DNA of 64,000 nt from Lederbergia wuyishanensis (GTDB lineage: Bacteria; Bacillota; Bacilli; Bacillales; Bacillaceae_C): the NCBI RefSeq assembly GCF_022900255.1, contig NZ_JALIRM010000017.1, positions 33,925 to 97,924 of the forward strand, in the 5' to 3' direction. The notes under the pieces were generated by a model that made no database searches, had not been told where the DNA came from, and saw only the letters and a list, made by a program, of their open reading frames with translations. This document shows positions 29,718 through 37,874 of the stretch, in pieces. Positions within the stretch are counted from its first letter, which is position 1, and every line of letters starts with the position of its first letter. The translations under genes and the position numbers were made by a program.

Positions 29718-31061
29718 ATGAAGATTGAAAAATTCCAGGAAATGCTGTTGGGGAATGGGCTTGCACATGGTTTTGAGGACATGGAAATTTATTATGAAAA
29801 ATCAAAGCGCTTTGCTTGTGATGTATATAAAGGTGAACTTGATCACTATGAAACAGCCGAAGATGGTGGGTTATCCTTTAGAGGGATATACAATGGAAAA
29901 ATGGGCTATGCCTATACGGAAAAATTCGACGAACAATCTATTTCTTTCTTACTTGAAAGAGCAAAAGCGAATGCTGAAGTGATTGAAGAAGAAGAACAGG
30001 ACGATATTTTTGCAGGCAGTGATGAATATGAAGAAAAAGAATTTTATTCAGAGAGCCTAGATGAAGTTTCAATTCCTGAAAAAATTGTATTTTTAAAGGA
30101 AGTTGAACGTAAAGTATCCAACTATGATCCGCGAATCGCTTCTCTTAATTATTGTAAACTGATTGAGCAATCAAAGGAGAGGCTCCTCGCTAACAGTAAA
30201 GGTTTAGTGCTCCATGACCGCATGAATTATCTTGGCGTCGTATTGTCTGTAGTTGTAAAAGAGGCAGACGAAACGAAAAGTGGATTTAAGGTTAAGATTA
30301 CGAGAGATTTTTCTAAGCTAAATGTAGATGAGATTGCGAAAGAAGCTGCTGAAGAAGCACTTTCCTATTTGGGGGAACAATCCATTCCAAGTAAAAAATA
30401 CCCAATCATCCTACGCAAGGATGCAGCGGCATCCCTACTTGAAACGTTCGATTCTATCTTTTCAGCTGAAGTTGCTCAAAAAGGCCGTTCTCTATTAAAA
30501 GATAAGGTCGGAGAGAAAATTGCAGCTGATAATGTGACAATCGTTGATGATCCTTTCTACGAAGAAGGCTTTGCCAGCCGTAATTTCGATGGTGAGGGTG
30601 TTGCTTCAAAATTATGTACTGTTGTTGAAAACGGGACTTTAAATACGCTCCTTCATAATCGTAAAACAGCGAAAAAGGCTGGAGTGGAAACGACAGGGCA
30701 TGCTTACAAATCTTCATATAAAGGGACACTCGTGATTGCTCCATCCAATTTTTATATTTCGCCAGGTGAAAAGACGTATGATGAATTGATTGAATCCCAA
30801 ACTGAAGCGATCATCGTGACAAAACTGGCTGGCTTACATTCAGGTGCTGATACGGTTTCAGGTGATTTCTCAGTTGCCGCCAATGGTTTTTACGTGAAGG
30901 ACGGAAAAGTTGAGACACCTGTTAAACAAATGACGATTGCCGGAAACTTTTTCGAGCTTCTTAAGGAAATCCAAGAAATTGGTTCAGATTTATATGTATC
31001 GTCTAGCGGAATTGGATCACCGTCCTTGTTGTTGAAGGGATTATCGGTGACGGTGGAATAA
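29718..31061 (+). CDS. tldE: TldE/PmbA-family partner subunit
   Basis: 447 residues, homologous in fold to TldD but without the HExxxH motif, as expected for the non-catalytic TldE/PmbA subunit. Marks include YYEKSKRFACDVYKGELDHYETAEDGGLSFRGIYNGKMGYAYTE at the start, PIILRKDAAASLLETFDSIFSAE and YEEGFASRNFDGEGVASKLCTVVENG in the middle, and GSDLYVSSSGIGSPSLLLKGLSVTVE at the end. It is translated from an ATG behind GGGGGAG just after tldD, so the two subunits are made together. Confidence 0.92.
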   Translation: MKIEKFQEMLLGNGLAHGFEDMEIYYEKSKRFACDVYKGELDHYETAEDGGLSFRGIYNGKMGYAYTEKFDEQSISFLLERAKANAEVIEEEEQDDIFAGSDEYEEKEFYSESLDEVSIPEKIVFLKEVERKVSNYDPRIASLNYCKLIEQSKERLLANSKGLVLHDRMNYLGVVLSVVVKEADETKSGFKVKITRDFSKLNVDEIAKEAAEEALSYLGEQSIPSKKYPIILRKDAAASLLETFDSIFSAEVAQKGRSLLKDKVGEKIAADNVTIVDDPFYEEGFASRNFDGEGVASKLCTVVENGTLNTLLHNRKTAKKAGVETTGHAYKSSYKGTLVIAPSNFYISPGEKTYDELIESQTEAIIVTKLAGLHSGADTVSGDFSVAANGFYVKDGKVETPVKQMTIAGNFFELLKEIQEIGSDLYVSSSGIGSPSLLLKGLSVTVE

Positions 31062-31090
31062 AGTTCCAACTGCATCCGATTTCGTCGACC

Positions 31091-31132
31091 AAAAAAGGAT
31101 ACAAAAACGTATTTGTTTTTGTATCCTTTTTT
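31091..31132 (+). terminator. Terminator after tldDE
   Basis: An 18-bp perfect stem AAAAAAGGATACAAAAAC (31091-31108) / GTTTTTGTATCCTTTTTT (31115-31132) with a 6-nt loop, lying 30 bp after tldE. It is symmetric enough to serve the minus-strand AraC gene too. Confidence 0.9.
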
Positions 31133-31199
31133 GATGTTAATTTAATATAGCAAAACCAATAAGATAAAGATTCCGATAGACAATTAAAGGAAGTTTGTA

Positions 31200-32015
31200 T
31201 TAAATATCATTGGATGCTTTTGCTTCAATACCTGCTTTTTGATATTCGCGTGGGGAAATAGACATTATTTTTTTGAAGGTTCTACTAAAATAAGAAGTAT
31301 CATAGAAACCTAAGTAGTCACTAATATAAGCAATATCCATATTCGAATTTACTAATAGATTACATGCTTCTAGAATTCGTAAATGATGTAGATATTGTAT
31401 AGGGGATTGGCCAGTTACTTCCTTGAAAATAGCAATAGTATAATTCGGTGACTTTTGAATTAATTTTGCTAAATTGTTAATTTCTATGTTGTTTCTATAA
31501 TGTTTCATAATATATTCCTGAATATCTTGAGCATACTTTAATTTCATAGGTGGAATTTCATTTTCTTCTTTTTCACGTGCAAGCATTCCGATGATTTCTT
31601 TCAAAATTCCCTGACATATAAAATCATTATACTTTTTGTTCCCTCTTAGATCGGTGTAAAGAAACTCAGCACGTTGTTTAAAATATTCAAAGTTTCGAGG
31701 TTTAACAATAAAGCATTGTCTTTGAAGTAGATAGGGAATATCTATTCTTTCCTCCTCAAGATGAAATAATATTGTATATTTTTGATGTGGTTTACCACTA
31801 AAATTTTCTCCGCTTCTTAATGAATACTTGGGAATATACATAATTTCCCCTTTTTCAAGTAATATTTCCTCATTATTTATATTGTAAAGAACCTTACCCT
31901 CTACTACTAGAACGATTACATGAAATGTAATTGTATCTTTGATCATTCCCCAATTATGAATCATATTATCGAAGTTTGCGGATTCAAATTCTAAAATAAT
32001 GATCCCTTCTTCCAT
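31200..32015 (-). CDS. AraC-family transcriptional regulator
   Basis: 271 residues. The N-terminal half is a cupin-like ligand domain (FHVIVLVVEGKVLYNINNEEILLEKGEIMYIPKYSLRSGENFSGKPHQ). The C-terminal ~100 residues are a double helix-turn-helix of AraC type, with IEINNLAKLIQKSPNYTIAIFKEVTGQSPIQYLHHLRI and the second HTH IAYISDYLGFYDTSYFSRTFKKIMSISPREYQ. It is divergent from the sulfatase gene across a 376-bp gap that holds a palindromic operator. This suggests it activates the sulfatase and transporter genes when a sugar is bound (inferred). The start at 32015 lacks a good ribosome site, so it may lie elsewhere. Confidence 0.88.
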   Translation of the reverse strand: MEEGIIILEFESANFDNMIHNWGMIKDTITFHVIVLVVEGKVLYNINNEEILLEKGEIMYIPKYSLRSGENFSGKPHQKYTILFHLEEERIDIPYLLQRQCFIVKPRNFEYFKQRAEFLYTDLRGNKKYNDFICQGILKEIIGMLAREKEENEIPPMKLKYAQDIQEYIMKHYRNNIEINNLAKLIQKSPNYTIAIFKEVTGQSPIQYLHHLRILEACNLLVNSNMDIAYISDYLGFYDTSYFSRTFKKIMSISPREYQKAGIEAKASNDI

Positions 32016-32319
32016 TTTAGAATATTTGCTAGGCTCTTATCTCAACCCTATAGCTATTTAATATAAATATTAATAAAGAGATATGTATTTAGACTTTGAT
32101 GATCATTCAGTTCAAAAAAACTTTAATTTAACCTACCTTTTAAGTGCAAAAGCTGGCTTTTTGGCTATCAAATTCAACAAACTTCACGAAAACAACCTTT
32201 TAATAAAAAGAATACAAAACAGATTAATTAATGTAAAGATACAGATATTTCATACAATAAATTGTAGAATCGTACATTTACCTGAAAAATACTTTCAACT
32301 AACATGTTAAATATACCAA

Positions 32320-32337
32320 AACGATAGCGCTATCATT
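32320..32337 (+). promoter_or_regulatory. cre/LacI-type palindromic operator before the sulfatase gene
   Basis: AACGATAGCGCTATCATT, with a perfect inner palindrome GATAGCGCTATC (32323-32334) centred on CG/GC as in LacI-family sites. It differs from the CcpA cre consensus at about two positions. It lies directly upstream of the likely -35. Catabolite control by CcpA or a local LacI-type regulator is possible. Confidence 0.5.
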
Positions 32338-32366
32338 TTGAATCTTTGAAAATTAGTAAATTTAAT
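32338..32366 (+). promoter_or_regulatory. Promoter candidate of the sulfatase/transporter unit
   Basis: TTGAAT (32338-32343), 17-bp spacer, TTTAAT (32361-32366), directly after the palindromic operator and 26 bp before the sulfatase start. AAGGAGAG lies at about 32378-32385. The rest of the 376-bp gap towards the AraC gene is AT-rich without a credible gene. Confidence 0.45.
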
Positions 32367-32391
32367 ATTTATCTTTTAAGGAGAGTTAGTA

Positions 32392-33858
32392 ATGAAAGTA
32401 TTACTTCTAGACTTGGATTCTACTAATCCAGGACATTTAAGTTGTTATGGTTACCATCGACAAACTTCACCTAATATTGATCGCATCGCAGCTGAAGGTG
32501 TCAGATTTAACAATTATTACACTTCTGATGCCCCTTGTTTTCCTTCTCGAACAGCCTTAATGACAGGCAAATTCGGAATACACAATGGTGTTGTCGGTCA
32601 TGGTGGAACTGCTGCAGATGTTCGGCATGAGGGGGCAACAAGAGGGTTTCGCGACAAACTGGCAGATGAAAGCTTCCCCGCACTTTTTAGATCGATGAAT
32701 ATGAAAACAGCATTAATAAGCCCATTTGCTGAGAGACATTCCGCTTATACGTTTTATGCAGGATTTAACGAAATGTACAACACAGGTAAACACGGTGGAG
32801 AATCTGCAGAAGATGTTACCCCAACAGTATTAAAGTGGTTAGATCAGAATGCTAACGATGATAATTGGTTTCTCTATGTGAACTATTGGGACCCGCATAC
32901 GCCTTATAGAGTACCTGAATCATATGGGAATCCTTTTGAAGGTGAACCATTGCCTGGATGGATCACAGATGAAGTCCTTGAAAAACAAAAAGAAAAAGTA
33001 GGACCACATAGTGTAAATGAAATTAATATGTTTGATAACAATACGTATCCAGAGTATCCCAGGTATCCTGGAGAAATTAAGAATCGTAATGATTTACGGA
33101 AAATGATAGACGGATATGATTGTGGAATTAAATATATGGATGAACATATCGGTTTAATTTTTGACCAATTAGAAAAACAAGGAATCATGGAAGAGGTTGT
33201 TATCATCATTACTGCCGATCATGGTGAAAACATGGGTGAATTAGACATTTATGGTGAACACGGGACTTGTGACCAAGGTACTTGCCGGATCCCAATGATT
33301 ATTCGTTGGCCTGGACTTATAAAAGGCCATGTTGACAATGGATTACATTATCATCTCGACTTACTTCCAACTGTTGCTGAATTAGTTGGAAAGGATCCAA
33401 AACCAAGATGGGATGGGGAGAGTTATGCCAAGGTCATAACGCATGGAGAAGAGGAAGGAAGAGACTTTCTTGTTGTTTCACAATGCGCACATGTCTGCCA
33501 AAGAAGCGTGAGATTTGGAGATTGGTTGTATATCCGAACATATCATGATGGGTTCCATTTATTCAACAAGGAAATGCTATTCAATTTGAAAGATGATCCT
33601 TTTGAACAAAATGATGTAGCTAAAGAACATCCAGAAGTTTGTAAAGAGGCCGTATATTATCTAAATGATTGGCATGACCATATGATGAGTACAATGCCTT
33701 TTGATGTGGATCCACTATGGACCGTAATGAAAGAGGGCGGGCCACTTCACGCAAGAGGTCATTTGAAAAATTATATACAGCGGTTGGAGGAAACCGGCAG
33801 GGGGCATGCCGTACCAGAATTGATTAGACGCCATCCACAGGAATTCAAAGAGAGATAG
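32392..33858 (+). CDS. Type I sulfatase (formylglycine-dependent), glycan-type
   Basis: 488 residues of the alkaline-phosphatase superfamily. The formylglycine motif C-x-P-S-R is seen as DAPCFPSRTALMTGKFG with Cys49 as the residue to be oxidised. Metal ligands appear near LLDLDSTNPGHLSCYGY at the N-terminus and in IITADHGENMGE around residue 280. There is no signal peptide, so it acts in the cytoplasm on imported sulfated sugars. A sulfatase-maturing enzyme is needed and none is encoded in the window. As first gene before an oligosaccharide-type importer and in a locus with GH31 and GH2 enzymes, it probably removes sulfate from an oligosaccharide. The exact sugar is unknown. Confidence 0.9.
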   Translation: MKVLLLDLDSTNPGHLSCYGYHRQTSPNIDRIAAEGVRFNNYYTSDAPCFPSRTALMTGKFGIHNGVVGHGGTAADVRHEGATRGFRDKLADESFPALFRSMNMKTALISPFAERHSAYTFYAGFNEMYNTGKHGGESAEDVTPTVLKWLDQNANDDNWFLYVNYWDPHTPYRVPESYGNPFEGEPLPGWITDEVLEKQKEKVGPHSVNEINMFDNNTYPEYPRYPGEIKNRNDLRKMIDGYDCGIKYMDEHIGLIFDQLEKQGIMEEVVIIITADHGENMGELDIYGEHGTCDQGTCRIPMIIRWPGLIKGHVDNGLHYHLDLLPTVAELVGKDPKPRWDGESYAKVITHGEEEGRDFLVVSQCAHVCQRSVRFGDWLYIRTYHDGFHLFNKEMLFNLKDDPFEQNDVAKEHPEVCKEAVYYLNDWHDHMMSTMPFDVDPLWTVMKEGGPLHARGHLKNYIQRLEETGRGHAVPELIRRHPQEFKER

Positions 33859-33930
33859 GGAATTTCTAGACATTCTCTCAAAATATATGAAGAAGTATTC
33901 TTACTTTTAAAAAGTTAACGGGGGCTCGTT

Positions 33931-35544
33931 ATGAAAAAGAAGACTTTATTATCAATCGTAATGGTTTGTATGATGATTTTATTGGTTGCCTGTTCCGGAG
34001 CAAAAGAAAAAACTGGTAGTAATCAACCTGAACTAGATCAAGAAGCCCTAGATAAGGTGAAAAAAACAGGTTTCCCAATCGTTGACGATGAAATCACTAT
34101 AAAAATGTTTACTGCTAAATCCGCAACAAGCGCAAATGTGGATTGGAATGATTTATTAGTTTGGAATACGTATAGAGATTTGACAAATGTAAAAATTGAT
34201 TGGGTAGAACAAGTTACAGGAGATAGTCTAAATGAAAAAAGAAATCTAGCTATTTCAGGTGGTAACTTGCCAGATGCTTTTTTTGCTTCAAGTCTATCTA
34301 ACTTAGATTTATATAAATATGGTTCTCGGGGTTTATTCTTAGAACTGAATGATTTAATTGATGAGTATGCACCAAATTTAAAGAAAATTATGGAAGAGGA
34401 TCCCAATGTAAAAAAAGGGATGGTATTCCCTGATGGTAAAATTTATTCAATGCCTGGTTTAAGGGATCCTAACTTCTTATCAATAAGAATTGGAGCACGT
34501 CCGTGGATCAATACAAATTATCTTGAAAAGTTAAAAATGGACGTTCCCGAAACAACTGAAGAATTTTATGAATTTCTAAAAGCGGTTAAAGGGCAGGATT
34601 TTGGAAATGGAGAAATTGTACCTTATGGTGGAGTCAATATTAATGACCTTGTTGGCTGGTTACGTGGAGCTTATGGGCTAGGTAATACTGGTGCAAGTGG
34701 ACTTGTAGATAAGGATCCTAATGGAGATGGGTTACGATTTATTCCTACATCAGATGAGTATAAACAATTGCTTGAATATATTCATAAACTTTACTCAGAA
34801 AAGCTAATTGAGCAAAATATTTTCTCCATTGAATGGGCTCAATTCATGGCTAACGCATCGGAGGGTAAGTACGCCAGTACAATGTTTTATGATCCTCAAA
34901 GAACATATAGAGGAGTGGAAGCAGATAACTATACAAGTATGTCTGCATTAAAGGGACCAAATGGAGATCAATTTTATACAAACATTAGCTCTCCAATATT
35001 TAATAACGGACAATTTGTCATTACAAAAAACAACCCTAATCCTGCAGCTACGGTAAGGTGGATGGACTATTTTTATAGTGACGAAGGCGCAAAATTGATG
35101 TATATGGGTGTTGAAAATGAAACTTTTATAGAGGAAGACGGAAAATATAAATATGTTGATAAGATCGAAAACGGCGAACATAGAGAAACAGAAATATCTA
35201 AATATATTCCTTGGGTTGGAATTAACCCTCCAGGAATTGTAAAGGCAGAATACTTCAGTGGTTCCGAATCATCAGAGAAATCTCTAGAAGCTGCAGAGAA
35301 AATAGAGCCATATATTCCTAGTGAAATCTGGTCAACGTTTATATATACGGATGAGGAAAGTAAGTTTCTTTCTGCTTCTGGTGAAGATATTCAAAAGTAC
35401 GTAAATGAAATGCGTGATAAGTTTATTTCAGGAGATGAATCTTTGGATAATTGGGATCATTATGTCAGTGAAATTGAAAAAATGGGGCTTGAAAAGTATA
35501 TGGAAATTCAAAAAGCTGCCTATGATCGTTATCAAAGTCAATAG
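33931..35544 (+). CDS. Extracellular solute-binding lipoprotein 1 (LipO/LplA-type)
   Basis: 537 residues. The signal peptide ends in the lipobox LLVACSG with Cys at about residue 21, so the mature protein is tethered outside the membrane. The large two-lobed binding protein carries typical segments: WNTYRDLTNVKIDWVEQVTGDSLNEKRNLAISGGNLPDAFF, LFLELNDLIDEYAPNLKKIMEEDP, FPDGKIYSMPGL. This group delivers oligosaccharides to LplB/YtcP-type permeases, which are encoded next. It lies 72 bp after the sulfatase gene and is followed by an RNA hairpin. Confidence 0.9.
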   Translation: MKKKTLLSIVMVCMMILLVACSGAKEKTGSNQPELDQEALDKVKKTGFPIVDDEITIKMFTAKSATSANVDWNDLLVWNTYRDLTNVKIDWVEQVTGDSLNEKRNLAISGGNLPDAFFASSLSNLDLYKYGSRGLFLELNDLIDEYAPNLKKIMEEDPNVKKGMVFPDGKIYSMPGLRDPNFLSIRIGARPWINTNYLEKLKMDVPETTEEFYEFLKAVKGQDFGNGEIVPYGGVNINDLVGWLRGAYGLGNTGASGLVDKDPNGDGLRFIPTSDEYKQLLEYIHKLYSEKLIEQNIFSIEWAQFMANASEGKYASTMFYDPQRTYRGVEADNYTSMSALKGPNGDQFYTNISSPIFNNGQFVITKNNPNPAATVRWMDYFYSDEGAKLMYMGVENETFIEEDGKYKYVDKIENGEHRETEISKYIPWVGINPPGIVKAEYFSGSESSEKSLEAAEKIEPYIPSEIWSTFIYTDEESKFLSASGEDIQKYVNEMRDKFISGDESLDNWDHYVSEIEKMGLEKYMEIQKAAYDRYQSQ

Positions 35545-35570
35545 TAAAATCATTCTTAAAATCCAACAAA

Positions 35571-35602
35571 CTACCTTCTTATTACTCTAGATAAGAAGGT
35601 AG
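35571..35602 (+). other. Stable RNA hairpin between binding-protein and permease genes
   Basis: A 12-bp perfect stem CTACCTTCTTAT (35571-35582) / ATAAGAAGGTAG (35591-35602) with an 8-nt loop and no T-run. Such hairpins after a binding-protein gene often block 3' decay and let the binding protein be made in excess of the permeases. Confidence 0.7.
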
Positions 35603-35652
35603 TGCCATTAATGCATAGAAAAGATATCACCAATGAATGGAGGTTAATAAAG

Positions 35653-36612
35653 ATGCAATTAAGTGAAAGAAAAGGAAAGGTTCTTGTCAGTACAAAAGAA
35701 GTAAACAAATTCCAAGGAGTAAAAAAGAACGTTAGAAAAAACTGGCAATTGTACCTATTTCTAATTCCATGTTTGATATACTTTATTATTTTTCACTATA
35801 TCCCCATGTATGGAGTGCAAATAGCGTTTAAAGATTTCTATGCCGACCTTGGATTTTTTAATAGTCCGTGGGTTGGGTTCGAACATTTTGAACGTTTTTT
35901 TAATTCTTATTACTTCTGGAGAATATTAAAAAATACAATCATCCTGAATGTGTATAGTCTCTTATTATTTCCATTGCCGATAATTTTTGCATTAATGCTT
36001 AACGAATTAAAAGATGGGGTTTTTAAGAGATGGTCACAGACCCTTACATATGCTCCACACTTTATATCAGTTGTTGTGGTAGTCGGAATGTTAGTTGCCT
36101 TTTTGGATCCTACAACTGGAATTATCAATCTTACAATTGTCAAATTAGGAGGGGAGCCTATTCAATTTTTGACGAATAAAGATTGGTTCAGGCATTTATA
36201 CGTGTGGTCGGGTCAATGGCAGTCTCTTGGCTGGGGGACTATCATTTATTTAGCAGCTTTATCAGGAGTTAATCCAGAACTTCATGAGTCTGCAACAGTA
36301 GATGGCGCAACTCGATTTCAACGAATACTTTTTATTAATATTCCCTCCATTGCACCTACAATCATCGTGCTATTTATTTTAAATATAGGAAGCTTCATGG
36401 CCATTGGATTTGAAAAAGTTCTACTCATGCAAAATTCACTTAACTCCGAGACGTCGGATATTATCCAGACATATGTGTATCAATCCGGTTTATTAGAAGG
36501 TCAATACAGTTTTGCTGCTGCAATAGGACTATTCGAATCAGCTATTAATATCGTTCTGCTAATAACAGTTAACAACATTGCTAGAAAAGTCAGTGAGAAT
36601 AGCTTGTGGTAA
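35653..36612 (+). CDS. Oligosaccharide ABC transporter permease 1 (LplB-type)
   Basis: 319 residues from ATG 35653, with GGAGG at 35639-35643. The frame is open further upstream, overlapping the hairpin. About six membrane segments begin with WQLYLFLIPCLIYFIIFHYIPMYGVQIAFKDF, the signature N-terminal stretch of LplB-type permeases. The ATPase-contact loop is seen at LHESATVDGATRFQRILFINIPSI. It partners with the next gene. No ATPase gene is present in the locus, so a shared MsmX-type ATPase encoded elsewhere must serve it (inferred from the known habit of this family). Confidence 0.9.
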   Translation: MQLSERKGKVLVSTKEVNKFQGVKKNVRKNWQLYLFLIPCLIYFIIFHYIPMYGVQIAFKDFYADLGFFNSPWVGFEHFERFFNSYYFWRILKNTIILNVYSLLLFPLPIIFALMLNELKDGVFKRWSQTLTYAPHFISVVVVVGMLVAFLDPTTGIINLTIVKLGGEPIQFLTNKDWFRHLYVWSGQWQSLGWGTIIYLAALSGVNPELHESATVDGATRFQRILFINIPSIAPTIIVLFILNIGSFMAIGFEKVLLMQNSLNSETSDIIQTYVYQSGLLEGQYSFAAAIGLFESAINIVLLITVNNIARKVSENSLW

Positions 36613-36625
36613 AGGAGGGAGAATA

Positions 36626-37525
36626 ATGAGAAATTTCTCTTTGTCGGATAGAACTTTTGATATTATTAACAAAATAGGTGTATTAATCATTACTATAATT
36701 ATTATTTATCCGCTCATTTTTGTAATTAGTGCATCAATTAGTGATCCTGCAGCTGTCAGTACAGGAAAGATGTGGCTTTGGCCAGTAGATATTACCTTTG
36801 CTGGATTTAAAAAAGTATTTGAAAACTCAGCGATATGGACCGGATATCGTAATACAATCATATATACTCTAGTTGGAACAATCATTCACATTACTATATT
36901 ATTACCCTGTGCCTATGCTTTATCGCGAAAAGAAATATTGGGTAAAAAGTTTATTTTATGGATCATTTTATTTACTATGCTTTTTAGTGGAGGCTTAATC
37001 CCTTCCTATCTCGTTGTCAAAACATTAGGCATGCTTGACACCATGTGGGCTATTGTTATACCTAATGTGGTGGGAGCCTGGTCCATTTTAGTAGCAAAGG
37101 CATTTTTTGAACAAAATATACCTGATCAATTAGTAGAAGCCTCCAAAATAGACGGCGCAACTGACTTTAAGATTTTCCTTAAGATAGTATTGCCGCTATC
37201 TTTACCAATTATTGCAGTAATGGCACTGTTTCATGCTGTAGGTTTATGGAATCAATATTTCAATTCATTGATTTATCTATCAGATAGTAGCAAATTTCCT
37301 TTGCAGTTAATTTTAAGGCAAATCTTAGTTTTAAATGAGATTGATGCTTCTGGGGCTGGAGGTGGAGGAGGCGCAATGTCTGATGCCTTTGTGGAACAAG
37401 TTAAAACAGCCTCCCTTATTAAATATGCAGTTATTATTGTATCGGCACTTCCCTTATTAATTGTGTATCCATTCCTCCAACGATTCTTTGTTAAAGGTGT
37501 TTTGATTGGATCTGTGAAGGAATAA
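36626..37525 (+). CDS. Oligosaccharide ABC transporter permease 2 (YtcP/LplC-type)
   Basis: 299 residues from ATG 36626, with AAAGGAGGGAG in front, 13 bp after the first permease. About six membrane segments are present. Family marks are VISASISDPAAVSTGKMWLWPVDITFAGFKKVF near the N-terminus, the EAA loop LVEASKIDGATDFKIFLKIVLPLS, and the C-terminal YPFLQRFFVKGVLIGSVKE, which is nearly invariant in YtcP-type proteins. A glycine-rich stretch (GAGGGGGAMSD) sits before the last helix. It closes the first transporter unit and is followed by an inverted repeat. Confidence 0.9.
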   Translation: MRNFSLSDRTFDIINKIGVLIITIIIIYPLIFVISASISDPAAVSTGKMWLWPVDITFAGFKKVFENSAIWTGYRNTIIYTLVGTIIHITILLPCAYALSRKEILGKKFILWIILFTMLFSGGLIPSYLVVKTLGMLDTMWAIVIPNVVGAWSILVAKAFFEQNIPDQLVEASKIDGATDFKIFLKIVLPLSLPIIAVMALFHAVGLWNQYFNSLIYLSDSSKFPLQLILRQILVLNEIDASGAGGGGGAMSDAFVEQVKTASLIKYAVIIVSALPLLIVYPFLQRFFVKGVLIGSVKE

Positions 37526-37580
37526 TCTTTAGTTTCATTTAACAAGTAAAGATACTATTAGAATCACTTTTTTAAAAAAT

Positions 37581-37622
37581 AAGAAAGGATACGATTTCTC
37601 AATTGATTTCGTATCCTTTCTT
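37581..37622 (+). terminator. Terminator-like hairpin after the first transporter
   Basis: A 14-bp stem AAGAAAGGATACGA (37581-37594) / TCGTATCCTTTCTT (37609-37622). The T-rich tail is short (TTCTTA). The remaining gap to 37875 has a GGTGCTC (37736-37742) / GAGCACC (37776-37782) inverted repeat but no gene. Confidence 0.6.
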
Positions 37623-37874
37623 ACATTCAGCATGATAAATCACAAAATCATATTGCTTAACCTAGTTTTTGGTAACTCTCGCTAATTAAATATATTTTTT
37701 ATTATAAGATTATTTTGTGATAAAATTTGGTTGGCGGTGCTCCTCTTCAATGTAAATGCAATAATTTCTCAAGTTGAGCACCTTGAACATGAAACAAATC
37801 CTAGGAACAGGCGCATCTTTGTTAACTAATATGCATAATAGGAAACTTCTATAAATGAAGGAATTGAACATAAA

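Noticed and set aside
28326..31061. Modified-peptide (bacteriocin) cluster around TldD/TldE
   Set aside because: No precursor peptide, modification enzyme or dedicated exporter gene adjoins the pair.
32083..32310. 75-codon open frame between the AraC and sulfatase genes
   Set aside because: AT-rich, poor ribosome site, no protein-like pattern; it overlaps the regulatory region.
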